From positions 1 to 64,000 of the forward strand of contig NZ_CADIJY010000010.1 in NCBI RefSeq assembly GCF_902859735.1: a stretch of 64,000 nt of DNA, given 5' to 3'. This DNA is from Achromobacter aegrifaciens. Lineage in GTDB: Bacteria; Pseudomonadota; Gammaproteobacteria; Burkholderiales; Burkholderiaceae_B. The notes under the pieces were generated by a model. That model had not been told where the DNA came from, did not search any database, and saw only the letters and a program-made list of their open reading frames with translations. This document shows, piece after piece, positions 7,829-18,824 of this stretch; the stretch's first letter is position 1; every line of letters begins with the position of its first letter. The position numbers and the translations under genes are program-made.

Positions 7829-8838
7829 GCCGTGGCGTCGTGGTGCGTGTGCTGGGCGGCGTCGATGCGCATGCCCAGGCGCTGCAGCAGGCGCTGGTCG
7901 GCTTCCATCTGCGGATTGGCCGTGGTCAGCAGGGCGTCGCCGTAGAACATGGAGTTGGCGCCCGCCATGAAGCACAGGGCCTGCAACGCGTCATCCATGG
8001 CTTCGCGGCCGGCGGACAGGCGCACGGCCGCGCGCGGCATCGCGATGCGGGCCACGGCAATGGTGCGCACGAACTCGAACGGGTCCAGGGCTTCGACGCC
8101 GGCCAGCGGCGTGCCTTCCACCTGCACCAGGTTGTTGATCGGCACGGACTCGGGATAGGGCTCCATGTTGGCCAACTGGGCGATCAGGCCGGCGCGCTCG
8201 CGGCGCGATTCGCCCATGCCGACGATGCCGCCGCAGCACACGTTGATGCCGGCGTCGCGCACCCGGTCCAGCGTGTCCAGCCGGTCCTGGTAGGTGCGGG
8301 TGGAGATGATCTTGCCGTAGAACTCGGGCGAGGTGTCGAGGTTGTGGTTGTAGTAATCCAGGCCGGCGCTCTTGAGCTGTTCGGCCTGGCCCTCGCGCAG
8401 CATGCCCAGCGTGACGCAGGTCTCCAGGCCCAGGGCCTTCACCGCGCTGACCATCTCGGCCACCGCCTCCAGGTGGTGCGGCTTGGGGCTGCGCCAGGCG
8501 GCGCCCATGCAGAAGCGCTGTGCGCCGCCTTCCTGGGCCTTGCGGGCCGCTGCCACCACGTCCGCCAGGGGCATCAGCTTGTCGGCGTCCAGGCCGGTGT
8601 CGTAGTGCGAGGACTGCGGGCAGTAGGCGCAGTCCTCGGGACAGCCGCCGGTCTTGATCGACAGCAGGCTGGACAGCTGGATGGCGTTGGGATCGAAATG
8701 AGCGCGGTGCGTCTGCTGCGCCCGGAACACCAGATCCATGAACGGCAACTCGTAGAGCGCCATGATGTCGGCGGCGCTCCAGGCGGGGGCGGCGGTCGGT
8801 TTGGCGACGGTCGGGACGGGAATGTAGGCGGTCTGCAC
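7819..8838 (-). CDS. bioB: Biotin synthase
   Basis: A 339-aa radical SAM enzyme that inserts sulfur into dethiobiotin to give biotin, the last step of the pathway. The SAM [4Fe-4S] cluster motif CPEDCAYC supplies Cys66, Cys70 and Cys73. [14 protein letters not shown] and the Arg in VRLSAGR are conserved BioB features. The start is a GTG, preceded by AAAGGAG at 8-nt spacing. Other bio genes are not in the window. The gene couples to the downstream DMT permease. Confidence 0.95.
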   Translation of the reverse strand: MQTAYIPVPTVAKPTAAPAWSAADIMALYELPFMDLVFRAQQTHRAHFDPNAIQLSSLLSIKTGGCPEDCAYCPQSSHYDTGLDADKLMPLADVVAAARKAQEGGAQRFCMGAAWRSPKPHHLEAVAEMVSAVKALGLETCVTLGMLREGQAEQLKSAGLDYYNHNLDTSPEFYGKIISTRTYQDRLDTLDRVRDAGINVCCGGIVGMGESRRERAGLIAQLANMEPYPESVPINNLVQVEGTPLAGVEALDPFEFVRTIAVARIAMPRAAVRLSAGREAMDDALQALCFMAGANSMFYGDALLTTANPQMEADQRLLQRLGMRIDAAQHTHHDATACR

Positions 8839-9083
8839 GGATGGGCTCCTTTCGGTCTTGCGGGGATCGCGCCGCTTGTCGGGCAAGGGCAGGATCGGCG
8901 GATCGTAAGAAGCTGCGCAGGGTTTGCGCAATGCAGGCTGCGTGGCCGAAATTAACGGCCTGTTGCTGTGATTTTTGTGGGAAATGGAAGATTTTGAGGG
9001 GCGTCGACTTCTAAGTGGCGCACATCTTCGGGGACGCCGGGCAGTCGTTTATTTTGAATCAAATTGTAAATAGTCGGGGGGTG

Positions 9084-10577
9084 TCAGCCCTTGGCGCGCT
9101 TGTTTCGCGTCTGCGCCTGTTCATGCCCGGTGATGCCGCGGTCGCGCGCCCACACAATGGCCGCGCTGCGGCGGTGCACGCCGATCTTGCTGTAGATCGT
9201 GGCCACGTGGTTGCGCACCGTGTTGCGCGACAGCTTCAACTGCCGGGCAATGCCCTCGTCGTCATGGCCTTGACACATCAGGCCCAGCACCTCGCGTTCG
9301 CGGGAAGTGAGCTGCGCCAGTTCTGCCACGTCGCGGGTGGCGGGCGCCGGCTCACGCAGTTGCGCCAGCTTTTCGATGACGCTGCGGCTGAACCAGGAAG
9401 TGTCCTGCATGACGGCCTCGATCGCCGTCAGCAGTTCCGCCTCGGAGCGCTTGCGTTCCGTGATGTCCTGGACCGCCAGCAGTACGCGCGGCTGCCCGCC
9501 GATAGTCACGGGTTCGGCCGACAGCAGGCAATCCAGCCGGCTGCCGTCCCGGGCAGCCAATGCCACCTCGCGGTTGCGGGCGCTTTCACCGCGCTTGAGG
9601 CTGGCCTCCAGATCTTCGGCGAGCTGGAGCCCCAATCCGGTCAGCGTCTGGCCTATGCCGTCCTGCGCAGAGGCGCCGGCGGCCGTGGCAAAAGCGTCGT
9701 TGAGGTCCAGCGCCAGCAGGGTCTCGCCCTCGCAGACGGCCATGGGCACGGGCGCGAGGCGGAATGTCTTGGAGAAGCGTTCCTCGCTTTCGCGCAGGGC
9801 CAGTTCGGTGCGCTTGCGGGCCTCGAGGTCGATGAAGGTGAACAGCATGCATGGCTCGCCCTGCATGTCGATGGGTTGGCCCGCGACGATGACGAACTTC
9901 ACGCTGCCGTCCGCCAGTTTCAACGCGCCCTCGCGCTGCGCAATGGTCTGCCCCTCGTTGAGGCTGGCGATCGCGTTGTCCTTGTCGTCGCCGCCGTCCA
10001 GCACGTCCAGCTCATAGGCCGACCTGCCCACGATGGCGTCGCGTGCATAGCCGGTCATCTCCAGGAAGCCCTGGTTCACCTTCACATAGCGCAGGTCGGA
10101 CAGGCGGCAGATGAGGGCGGGCGCGGGATTGGCGCCGAAGGCGCGCTCGAAGCGTACTTCGGCATTGATCTGCTCAGTCTGGTCATGCAGGATCAGGACG
10201 CGGTAGTCGGTCCCGTCGCTGCCGTCCAGGTTCAGACCGCTGGCGCGTATGTTGCGCAGGAACGCGTCATCGTCCTTGCGTTCCAGGTCCAGCAGCAGTT
10301 CGTCGAACGGCTCGGCCGCGGCCAGCAGGTCCAGCGGATATTGGCGCGCTGGCACGCGGTGATGATTGCGGTAGCTGAGGCTGTAGCGCTTGCGGTAGCC
10401 GGCTGGCGTGCCGCCCAGTTCATCCAGGTTATCGGTGCCATGCAGCTTGAGCGCGCTGGCATTGGCCCAGGCGATGGCGCCGTCCGCTTCGAGCAGGATG
10501 ATGCCTTCGTTCAGGCCTGCGATGATGCGTTGCAGATGCTGGCGGTGCGGATGGGGAGCGGCGGCGTTCGCGGTCAC
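9084..10577 (-). CDS. Triple-PAS LuxR-family transcriptional regulator
   Basis: 497 aa from a GTG with a GAAGAGGA ribosome site. Three PAS-like modules span about 10-120, 150-270 and 275-395. The second ends in a typical PAC region (FTFIDLEARKRTE) and the third likewise (LLAVQDITERKRSE). A C-terminal LuxR/FixJ helix-turn-helix lies at about 430-490 (LTSREREVLGLMCQGHDDEGIARQLKLS is its start). There is no kinase, receiver or membrane segment, so it is probably a one-component cytoplasmic sensor binding a ligand or cofactor in PAS. The target genes are unknown; its neighbours are bioB and the tRNA cluster. Confidence 0.85.
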   Translation of the reverse strand: MTANAAAPHPHRQHLQRIIAGLNEGIILLEADGAIAWANASALKLHGTDNLDELGGTPAGYRKRYSLSYRNHHRVPARQYPLDLLAAAEPFDELLLDLERKDDDAFLRNIRASGLNLDGSDGTDYRVLILHDQTEQINAEVRFERAFGANPAPALICRLSDLRYVKVNQGFLEMTGYARDAIVGRSAYELDVLDGGDDKDNAIASLNEGQTIAQREGALKLADGSVKFVIVAGQPIDMQGEPCMLFTFIDLEARKRTELALRESEERFSKTFRLAPVPMAVCEGETLLALDLNDAFATAAGASAQDGIGQTLTGLGLQLAEDLEASLKRGESARNREVALAARDGSRLDCLLSAEPVTIGGQPRVLLAVQDITERKRSEAELLTAIEAVMQDTSWFSRSVIEKLAQLREPAPATRDVAELAQLTSREREVLGLMCQGHDDEGIARQLKLSRNTVRNHVATIYSKIGVHRRSAAIVWARDRGITGHEQAQTRNKRAKG

Positions 10578-10721
10578 GTAGTCCTCTTCTTTTCGCAGGG
10601 CACGACGCAAAGAGAATGAAGGCGCACTGAAAGGCTGTCCAGATGGCGAAATGGACGAGTCTGAGCGTAGGGGGCAATGGCGGGGAAGATGGCTGCCGCT
10701 AGATGATGCGGGCCGGAATGC

Positions 10722-10748
10722 AAAAAAGCTCCGGAAACCGGAGCTTTC
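10722..10748 (-). terminator. Intrinsic terminator of the tRNA operon
   Basis: On the minus strand AAAGCTCCGG, a TTT loop, CCGGAGCTTTTTT: a 10-bp stem running into a T-tract, 44 bp after the 3' end of the last tRNA-Asp. Confidence 0.85.
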
Positions 10749-10792
10749 TATGGCTGGCAAGGCCGAGGCGCTTGCGAACTGCGTGATGTGCT

Positions 10793-10869
10793 TGGCGGAG
10801 CGGACGGGGCTCGAACCCGCGACCCCCGGCGTGACAGGCCGGTATTCTAACCAACTGAACTACCGCTCC
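10793..10869 (-). tRNA. tRNA-Asp(GTC), copy 1
   Basis: 77 nt with encoded CCA. Acceptor GGAGCGG pairs with CCGCTCC, anticodon loop CTGTCAC, T-loop GGTTCGAGCC. Identical to the copy at 11234-11310. Third tRNA in the downstream Ala-Glu-Asp cassette. Confidence 0.96.
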
Positions 10870-10940
10870 GCAGCGGTTTACTCTGACTTCTTCAATGCAC
10901 TGCGGTGTCAAGGCAGTTTGGTACTACATGCCAGAAAGAC

Positions 10941-11016
10941 TGGCGTCCCCTAGGGGATTCGAACCCCTGTACTCACCGTGAAAGGGTGATGTCCTAGGCC
11001 TCTAGACGAAGGGGAC
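10941..11016 (-). tRNA. tRNA-Glu(TTC), copy 1
   Basis: 76 nt with encoded CCA. Acceptor GTCCCCT pairs with AGGGGAC, anticodon loop CTTTCAC gives TTC, T-loop GGTTCGAATC. Identical to the copy at 11375-11450. Confidence 0.96.
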
Positions 11017-11055
11017 CTGAACAAAACAGAACTACTTTACTACCGTACTGCTTAC

Positions 11056-11131
<76 letters not shown>

Positions 11132-11184
11132 CAGGATCCTCGATGCCCCAAACTACAGACAACAAGGTCTCACACTATATAAAG

Positions 11185-11210
11185 CAAAAAAGCCCCGAAA
11201 ACGGAGCTCT
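11185..11210 (-). terminator. Terminator-like hairpin between the two tRNA cassettes
   Basis: Minus strand AGCTCCG-TTTT-CGGGGCT followed by TTTTT: seven pairs, one of them a wobble, then a T-run. It sits after the tRNA-Asp of the upstream cassette, as the 10722 terminator does after the other. It is weaker, so read-through is plausible. Confidence 0.6.
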
Positions 11211-11233
11211 TGAAAGACTCTGAGCGAGAGCTT

Positions 11234-11310
11234 TGGCGGAGCGGACGGGGCTCGAACCCGCGACCCCCGGCGTGACAGGCCGGTATTCTAACCAACTGAA
11301 CTACCGCTCC
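11234..11310 (-). tRNA. tRNA-Asp(GTC), copy 2
   Basis: Same 77-nt sequence as 10793-10869, with CCA and a GTC anticodon. Third tRNA of the promoter-proximal cassette. Confidence 0.96.
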
Positions 11311-11374
11311 GCAGCGGCGTACTCAACTACATTGTCACTTCAACTGCATCACTACATACTGCTGCCAGAAGAAC

Positions 11375-11450
11375 TGGCGTCCCCTAGGGGATTCGAACCC
11401 CTGTACTCACCGTGAAAGGGTGATGTCCTAGGCCTCTAGACGAAGGGGAC
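11375..11450 (-). tRNA. tRNA-Glu(TTC), copy 2
   Basis: Same 76-nt sequence as 10941-11016, with CCA and a TTC anticodon. Second tRNA of the promoter-proximal cassette. Confidence 0.96.
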
Positions 11451-11489
11451 TTGGACTTGCAAACTGGTACTGCATCCTTCGCCGTTGAC

Positions 11490-11565
<76 letters not shown>

Positions 11566-11918
11566 GTCTTTCTAATCAGCCCGTTCAACGTTTTACGAAA
11601 CCGAACACACGTTTTACCGAGTGCTTTTTCGTAGTTCGTTGCCGGTTTTGTTTAGTGCCGTTGGCGAAGAAACGAGATTATGCACGAACTAAATTGGGTG
11701 TGCAAGTCGCGATGAGGCAAAAAGCTAAAAAGTCGTGAAAAAAAGGGGGCTGGAAGGCATTTTAGGGCCGATTTTGCGCTTTTATTGCTCAGCTTGAGCT
11801 AGCGTGATTGATGCAGAAATCAAGTAAATCAAAGACTTGTGAGAATGCTATCGTGAGCGGAAATTTTTTTCGTCGATCCGGCATTTTTTGCGCCGGACCC
11901 GCACACACGGACATCGCC
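11566..11918. other. Divergent intergenic region between the tRNA operon and the aldo/keto reductase
   Basis: 353 bp of unusually A/T-rich sequence. It holds the minus-strand tRNA promoter described separately. The aldo/keto reductase promoter should also be here, but I see no plus-strand -35/-10 pair good enough to name. No further gene is visible. Confidence 0.6.
11677..11705 (-). promoter_or_regulatory. Sigma-70 promoter of the tRNA operon
   Basis: Minus strand TTGCAC, 17 bp, CATAAT, a close match to the housekeeping consensus at optimal spacing. Transcription would start near 11670, about 105 bp before the first tRNA-Ala. Confidence 0.8.
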
Positions 11919-12974
11919 ATGAGCAGCAAGACTTCGTTCCCCACACGCCCGCTGGGCCAGAGCGGCATGGACATCACCCGCATCGGGCTGGGCGCCTGGG
12001 CCATCGGCGGCAGCGGTTGGGCGGTGGGGTGGGGGCCGCAGGACGACGCCGATTCGGTGGCGGCGATCCGCCGGGCCGTCGAGCGCGGCATCAACTGGAT
12101 CGATACCGCGGCGGTGTACGGCCTGGGGCATTCCGAGGAGATCGTGCGCCGCGCGCTGGCGCAGATGGCGCCTGACGCCCGGCCTTACGTGTTCACCAAA
12201 TGTGGCCTGACCTGGTCTGCGGAACAGCCGCAGGCGATGCCGCGGCGCACCGGCGCGCCGGCGAGCATCCGGCGCGAAATCGAAGATTCGTTGCGCCGGC
12301 TGGGCGTCGAACGCATCGATCTCTATCAGATGCACTGGCCGGCGGGCGATGGCACGCCGCTGGAGGTGTACTGGCAGGAACTGCTGGATCTGAAGCGGGA
12401 GGGCAAGGTCAGGGCGGTGGGCCTGTCCAACCACAATCTTGCCCAGCTGCAGCAGGCAGAAGCGCTGGGGCATGTGGATACGCTGCAGCCGCCGTTTTCG
12501 GCCATTCAGCGCGCCGCGGGCGCGGAGCTGATTCCGTGGTGCGAACGTAACGGCACGGGCGTGATCGTCTACAGCCCGATGCAGTCCGGCCTGCTGACCG
12601 GCGCCTTCAGCGTGGAGCGCGCCCATGCTCTGCCGGCGGATGATTGGCGCGCGCGCAACGCGGAGTTCGCCTCGCCCGGCATCGAGCGCAACCTGGCGCT
12701 GGCCGATGCGTTCAAGCCCATCGCCGAACGCCACGGCGCCACGGTGGCGGCCGTGGCGGCGGCCTGGACGCTGGCCTGGCCGGGCGTCACGGGCGCGATC
12801 GTGGGCGCCCGCAGCGCGGCTCAGGTGAATGGACTGCTGGGCGCAGCGTCGCTGGAACTGGATGGCGATGACATGGACGCCATCGCGGACGCGATCGAGC
12901 GTACCGGCGCCGGAAGCGGGCCGCTGCGCCCGCCCGGGGAGAGCGGGGCGCTGCCGGCGAATCTGTTCGCTTGA
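11919..12974 (+). CDS. Aldo/keto reductase
   Basis: A 351-aa NAD(P)H-dependent TIM-barrel oxidoreductase. The catalytic tetrad is visible as Asp in WIDTAAVYG, the Tyr three residues on, Lys in FTKCGL and His in QMHWP. A cofactor-binding region near the end (GVTGAIVGARSAAQV) is typical. I start at ATG 11919, where family similarity begins (TRPLGQSGMDITRIGLGAW); the open frame extends 37 codons further without homology-like content. The substrate is not predictable. It is convergent with lnt, with 7 bp between the stop codons. Confidence 0.9.
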   Translation: MSSKTSFPTRPLGQSGMDITRIGLGAWAIGGSGWAVGWGPQDDADSVAAIRRAVERGINWIDTAAVYGLGHSEEIVRRALAQMAPDARPYVFTKCGLTWSAEQPQAMPRRTGAPASIRREIEDSLRRLGVERIDLYQMHWPAGDGTPLEVYWQELLDLKREGKVRAVGLSNHNLAQLQQAEALGHVDTLQPPFSAIQRAAGAELIPWCERNGTGVIVYSPMQSGLLTGAFSVERAHALPADDWRARNAEFASPGIERNLALADAFKPIAERHGATVAAVAAAWTLAWPGVTGAIVGARSAAQVNGLLGAASLELDGDDMDAIADAIERTGAGSGPLRPPGESGALPANLFA

Positions 12975-12981
12975 GGGCGCC

Positions 12982-14610
12982 TCAGGCGCGACGCGTCTTG
13001 CGGCCGCTGCCGAACGCGGCGATCAGCGCCAGGCCGATCAGGGCCAGTGCCGTCTTGTCGCCAAAGCGGGCGTATGGCGTCAGCCCCGTCATGCCTTGCA
13101 CGGCCACCGGCAGCACACCGGCCTGCAGCGGCGCGAGCTGGGCCGCGACGCGGCCTTTGGCGTCAATGGCGGCGGTGATGCCGGTGTTGGTGGAGGTCAG
13201 CATGGGCCGCGCCGTTTCCATGGTGCGCAGCCGGCCGATTTGCAGATGCTGGCGCAAGGCCCAGGAGTCGCCGAACCAGCCCAGGTTGCTCACGTTCACC
13301 AGTATCGTCGCGCCCGGTTCGCCGTTGGGGCCGGGTTGCAGCGCGGGCAACAGGTCGGGGCCGAACAGGTCTTCGTAGCAGATGTTGAACGCGATGTGCT
13401 GGCCGCCGACCGCGAAGGGCGTCTGGCGTACCGCGCCGCGATCGAAGTCGCCCAGCGGAATGTTCAGCATGTCGACGAACCAGTGGAATCCGGGCGGCAC
13501 GTATTCGCCCCAGGGCACCAGGTGGCGCTTGTCGTAGCGCATGGCGGTGGTGCCGGCCACGAGCTGTTCGACCGGGGTATTGCCGTCAAAGCCCATGACG
13601 CTGTTGGTGTAGCGCTCGCGGCCATTGACGCGGTCGTGCAGCGGCACGCCCATGGCGATGGTGGTATTGCGCTGGGCGGCCAGGTCGCGCCAGACCGCCC
13701 AGACGCGCGGATCCAGCTGGTCCTGGAAGATGGGCAGCACGGTTTCCGGCAAGATGATCAACTGCGGCTCGGGCACGCCGGGAGCCGGCGGCATGGCTGC
13801 CAGGTCCAGGTGGCGCACCAGGCTCTGGTCGAGCAGGGCGGGGTCGAACTTCTGCGACTGCTCGATGTTGCCCTGGACCAGGCGCACGTTCAGCGGATCG
13901 CCGGACGGCGTGGACCAGTCGATGCGGGACAGCGGCCAGCCAGCGGCGGCCAGGGCCAGCGCGATACCGGCGGCCAGGGCGTGGCGCGAGCCAGTCCCGC
14001 TTTTGCGCGAGGGCTGCCAGAGGCTGGCGAGGGCCGCGGCGACGAAGGCGGCCAGGAAGGCCATGCCGTGCACGCCAAGCAACGGCGCCCAGCCTGCGAT
14101 GGGGCTATCGACTTGCGCGTAACCGATATTGAGCCAGGGAAAGCCCGTAAGCAGCACGGCGCGCAGCCATTCGAAGGCCGCCCACATCGCAGCCCAGGCC
14201 AGCGTGCCCGACAGTATGCGGGAGGGCGGAGAGCCCGGCTCCAGCGGCGCGTAGCGGCGCGCCAGCGCGCTGGCCGTGGCCGGGAACAGCGCCAGGAAGG
14301 CCGACAGCGCCAGCACCGCGGCCACGGCCAGCGGCGCGGCCAGATCGCCGTAGCGGTGCAGGCTGATGAAAATCCAGTAGAGGCCCAGCGAGTAGCTGGC
14401 GAAGCTGAACAGCCAGCCGCGCAGCCAGGCCTGTTTCGCCGAGGGCGCATACAGGGTCACGCGCGCAACGATGGCCAGCATCAGGACCTGTGTGGCCGCC
14501 AAGGCCCAATCCGGCAGGGGACCGGGCGAAAAAGTCAGGGCGTGCGCGGCGCCCGCCAGCACCAGGCCGGCGGCGCCGCGCAGTTTATGGCTGCGCGGGG
14601 ACTGGGTCAT
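12982..14610 (-). CDS. lnt: Apolipoprotein N-acyltransferase
   Basis: A 542-aa inner-membrane enzyme that adds the third acyl chain to lipoproteins. About six N-terminal membrane segments precede a periplasmic nitrilase-fold domain (about 230-500) and a final membrane helix. The catalytic triad can be placed at Glu in ILPETVLP, Lys in [13 protein letters not shown] and Cys in NICYED. Its ATG overlaps the corC stop in an ATGA, so the two are translationally coupled. This is the last gene of the miaB-phoH-ybeY-corC-lnt cluster. Confidence 0.95.
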   Translation of the reverse strand: MTQSPRSHKLRGAAGLVLAGAAHALTFSPGPLPDWALAATQVLMLAIVARVTLYAPSAKQAWLRGWLFSFASYSLGLYWIFISLHRYGDLAAPLAVAAVLALSAFLALFPATASALARRYAPLEPGSPPSRILSGTLAWAAMWAAFEWLRAVLLTGFPWLNIGYAQVDSPIAGWAPLLGVHGMAFLAAFVAAALASLWQPSRKSGTGSRHALAAGIALALAAAGWPLSRIDWSTPSGDPLNVRLVQGNIEQSQKFDPALLDQSLVRHLDLAAMPPAPGVPEPQLIILPETVLPIFQDQLDPRVWAVWRDLAAQRNTTIAMGVPLHDRVNGRERYTNSVMGFDGNTPVEQLVAGTTAMRYDKRHLVPWGEYVPPGFHWFVDMLNIPLGDFDRGAVRQTPFAVGGQHIAFNICYEDLFGPDLLPALQPGPNGEPGATILVNVSNLGWFGDSWALRQHLQIGRLRTMETARPMLTSTNTGITAAIDAKGRVAAQLAPLQAGVLPVAVQGMTGLTPYARFGDKTALALIGLALIAAFGSGRKTRRA

Positions 14611-15497
14611 GCGTCTTCGGAGGAGCGGGGGGCTTGGGGTGCGGCGTTGCGCTTGACGCGCAGCCAGATGGCGCGGCGCGCGTCGCCGCGGGCCACTTCC
14701 AGGCGCAGGCCGTCGAATTCGGCGATGTCGCCGCGGCGCGGGATGCGGCCCAGCTGTCCGCCCATCCAGCCGCCGACGCTGTCGTACTCGTCGTCGGGCA
14801 ACTGGCAGCCGAACACGTCGTTGAAGTGCGAGATGTCGGTGGCCGCCAGGACGCGCCACTGGTTTTCGCCTTCGGGGAAGATCGAGTCTTCCTCGGTTTC
14901 GTCGAATTCGTCTTCGATATCGCCGACGATCTGTTCCAGCACGTCTTCCATCGTCACCAGGCCGGAAATGCCGCCATGCTCATCGATGACGATGGCCTGG
15001 TGGTTGCGGCTGGCGCGGAACTCGTGCAGCAGCACGTTCAGGCGCTTGGATTCGGGGATGAAGACGGCGGGCCGCACCAGCGTGCGCACCTCGATGCCGG
15101 GTTCCAGCATGCAGCGCAGCAGATCCTTGGCCAGCAGGATGCCGATGATGTTGTCGCGATCGCCTTCGTAGACGGGGAAGCGCGAGTGGGCGGTCTCGAT
15201 GACCGAGGCGACCAGGTAGGGAATGGGCTGCGTGACGTCCAGCAGATCCATGCGCGAACGCGGGACCATGATGTCGCCCACGGTGCCTTCGGACACGGCG
15301 AGCGCGCCCTTGATCATCTTGTAGGATTCCGCGTCGAGCAGTTGGCGTTCGTGCGCGGCTTCCAGAACGGCCTTGATGCCTTCGCGGTCCTCAGGCTCGC
15401 GGCGCACGAGGGAAAGCAGGCGGTCTAGAAGGGATTTGGCGGCAGGTTTGGAGGAGCGAGCAGGCGTCGCTTCGGGAGCAGGATAAGGGTCAGACAT
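14607..15497 (-). CDS. corC: HlyC/CorC-type CBS-domain protein (CorC/YbeX)
   Basis: 296 aa with two CBS domains (about 70-130 and 135-190) and a C-terminal transporter-associated CorC_HlyC domain (about 210-285; [13 protein letters not shown]). There is no membrane segment, so this is the soluble CorC/YbeX type linked to Mg/Co efflux and, by its neighbours, to ribosome and envelope maintenance. I use ATG 15497; an in-frame TTG five codons upstream is the alternative. A 237-bp gap to ybeY, occupied by a repeat, breaks an otherwise overlapping cluster. Confidence 0.92.
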   Translation of the reverse strand: MSDPYPAPEATPARSSKPAAKSLLDRLLSLVRREPEDREGIKAVLEAAHERQLLDAESYKMIKGALAVSEGTVGDIMVPRSRMDLLDVTQPIPYLVASVIETAHSRFPVYEGDRDNIIGILLAKDLLRCMLEPGIEVRTLVRPAVFIPESKRLNVLLHEFRASRNHQAIVIDEHGGISGLVTMEDVLEQIVGDIEDEFDETEEDSIFPEGENQWRVLAATDISHFNDVFGCQLPDDEYDSVGGWMGGQLGRIPRRGDIAEFDGLRLEVARGDARRAIWLRVKRNAAPQAPRSSEDA

Positions 15498-15622
15498 CGT
15501 CCGGGAGGACAAGTTATGGAGGGCCCAGCATAACCGATACTGGCCTGCAATTTGTAACGGCGGCCCTCAAAATGAGGGGAACCGCCGCCATCTGCGCCTT
15601 GCTGGACGCCATTTTGCGGCAA

Positions 15623-15714
15623 TTTTTGCCGCCGGGCCGCCCCAAGGCAAAAATCGCCCCCTCGGGGGGCAGCAAGCGCCTAAGGCGCGCAGCGTGGGGG
15701 CCAATTTTTCTCAG
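15623..15714. repeat. Multi-hairpin dispersed repeat, copy 1
   Basis: It aligns over about 92 bp with 55922-56013. In order: a TTTTTGCC...GGCAAAAA stem around a GC-rich loop, GCCCCC-TC-GGGGGC, a variable palindrome (GCGCC-TAA-GGCGC), then CGTGGGGGC and CTCAG. It lies between ybeY and corC. Confidence 0.8.
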
Positions 15715-15734
15715 GGTTGACCCGAGTCCGCGCG

Positions 15735-16197
15735 TCAGGCTGCCACGTAAGGATCGGCGATGCGCATGGCGGCCAGCGTGGCGGTCTCCAGGGCCTCCAT
15801 GCGCTTGGCGTCGCGGGCCTTGATGTGGTCGTAGCCCAGCGCGTGCAGCACGCCGTGGATGGTGAGATGGGCGGCGTGGTCCAGGAGCGCCTTGCGCTGT
15901 TCGCGGGCCTCGCGCACCAGCACCGGCACGCACATGACGATGTCGCCGCGCGCAACGCCCAGCGGATCCACGCCGTATTCGAAGGTCAGCACATTGGTGG
16001 CATAGTCGCGGCCGCGGAAGTCGCGGTTCAGGCGCCGGCCTTCGGCCGCGCCAACCAGCCGCAAGCTCAGCTCCGCCGCGGAAAACGCGACCAGGCCGTC
16101 GTCGGCCGCGCCCGCCAGCGCGCGTTCGGCCCAGCGGCGCAGGCGCCAGCGGGGCAGGCGGGCTTCCTCGACGCCGTATTGCACGGACAGGGACAGT

Positions 16198-16208
<11 letters not shown>
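15735..16208 (-). CDS. ybeY: Endoribonuclease YbeY (rRNA maturation)
   Basis: A 157-aa UPF0054 metalloprotein. The zinc/catalytic motif HGVLHALGYDH is intact near residue 118, with the preceding RDYATNVLTFEY segment conserved. It acts in 16S rRNA 3'-end processing and 70S ribosome quality control. Its start overlaps the end of phoH by 11 bp. The length is normal. Confidence 0.95.
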
Positions 16209-17219
<1,011 letters not shown>

Positions 17220-17223
<4 letters not shown>

Positions 17224-18653
17224 TCGGCCTCTTGGGGAGTGCGGTCCACGTCGGCGACCCGGGCGCGCAGCGAATTGGTGTGCGCTTCGGTGATGATGAC
17301 GTCGACCATTTGTCCGATGAGCCGCGCGGGCGCGGCGAAGTTCACGATGCGGTTGTTCTCGGTGCGGCCCATCAGTTCGTTCGGGTCGCGGCGCGAGGGG
17401 CCTTCGACCAGCAGGCGCTGGCGCGTGCCGACCATGTTGCGGGCGATCGTGGCCGCCTGCTCGTTGATCAGCGCCTGCAGGCGCTGCAGGCGGCGCAGCT
17501 TCACGTCTTGCGGCGTGTCGTCGTGCAGGTCGGCGGCGGGCGTGCCCGGGCGGCGCGAATACACGAACGAGAACGAGGTGTCGAAGCCGACGTCCTCGAT
17601 CAGCTTCATGGTCTTTTCGAAGTCTTCCTCGGTTTCGCCGGGAAAGCCCACGATGAAGTCCGAGGACAGCGTCAGGTCGGGGCGGGCGGCGCGCAGGCGG
17701 CGCACCACCGACTTGAATTCCAGGGTGGTGTAGCCGCGCTTCATGGCCGCCAGCACGCGGTCGCTGCCGGCCTGCACCGGCAGGTGCAGGAAGGACACCA
17801 GCTTGGGCAGGCGGGCGTAGGCGTCCACCATGCGCTGGGTCATTTCCTTGGGGTGCGAGGTGGTGTAGCGGATGCGCTCGATGCCCGGGATTTCGTGCAC
17901 GTATTCCAGCAGCATGGCGAAGTCGGCGATCTCGTCGCTGTCGGTCATGCGGCCGCGGTAGGCGTTGACGTTCTGGCCCAGCAGCGTCACTTCCTTCACG
18001 CCCTGGTCGGCCAGGTCGGCGACCTCCACCAGCACGTCCTCGAAGGGGCGCGAGACTTCCTCGCCGCGCGTGTAGGGCACGACACAGAAGCTGCAGTACT
18101 TGCTACAGCCTTCCATGATGGAGACGAACGCCGTGGCGCCGTCCACGCGGGGCGGCGGCATGTTGTCGAACTTTTCGATCTCGGGGAAGCTGATGTCCAC
18201 CTGCGAGCGGCCTTCGTCGCGGCGGCGCTTGATCAGGTCGGGCAGGCGATGCAGCGTCTGCGGACCGAACACCACGTCCACGTAGGGCGCGCGCTTGACG
18301 ATGGCTTCGCCTTCCTGGCTGGCCACGCAGCCGCCCACGCCGATCACCAGGTTGGGATTGGTCTTCTTCAGGTGCTGCACGCGGCCCAGGTCCGAGAAGA
18401 CCTTTTCCTGCGCCTTCTCGCGCACCGAACAGGTGTTGAACAGGATGACGTCGGCGTCTTCCGGGTTGTCGGTGAGTTCCAGGCCCTGGTCGCCGCGCAG
18501 CACGTCGGCCATCTTGTCCGAGTCGTACTCGTTCATCTGGCAGCCGAAGGTGCGGATGTACAGCTTGCGGGGGGAGCCGGCGTCCGCGGCGGGGAGGGCG
18601 GCGCTGGCGCCGTCGGGCGCGGCGTCGGCGCGCTTGAGGGTGGTTTCTTGCAT
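17220..18653 (-). CDS. miaB: tRNA-2-methylthio-N6-dimethylallyladenosine synthase
   Basis: A 477-aa radical SAM methylthiotransferase acting on i6A37 of tRNA. The N-terminal UPF0004 domain supplies cluster ligands Cys38 (GCQMN), Cys75 (NTCSV) and Cys109 (GGCVA). The radical SAM motif CSKYCSFC gives Cys183, Cys187 and Cys190. A C-terminal TRAM domain covers about 405-470. The first 28 residues are a non-conserved Ala-rich extension. It leads the phoH-ybeY-corC-lnt cluster. Confidence 0.96.
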
Positions 18654-18824
18654 GATGGTCGCCGTGACGGGTGTAGATCCCGGGGGCAGAGAATGGTAGG
18701 AAACCCGGGATTTTAACCCTTGCCCGCATTTGCTTCTTGGTCTGGCGCGCGCAGGCCGTTACGATAGCGTGCTGGGCTGATTTTGCAGCCCAGGAACGTT
18801 TCTCATTTCCCGATAGCGGTATCG

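Noticed and set aside
11233-11415. Short plus-strand ORF reading through tRNA-Asp and tRNA-Glu (starts MAERTGLEPATPG)
   Set aside because: It is the antisense translation of tRNA genes, a well-known false ORF; the same peptide appears at the other tRNA-Asp copy.
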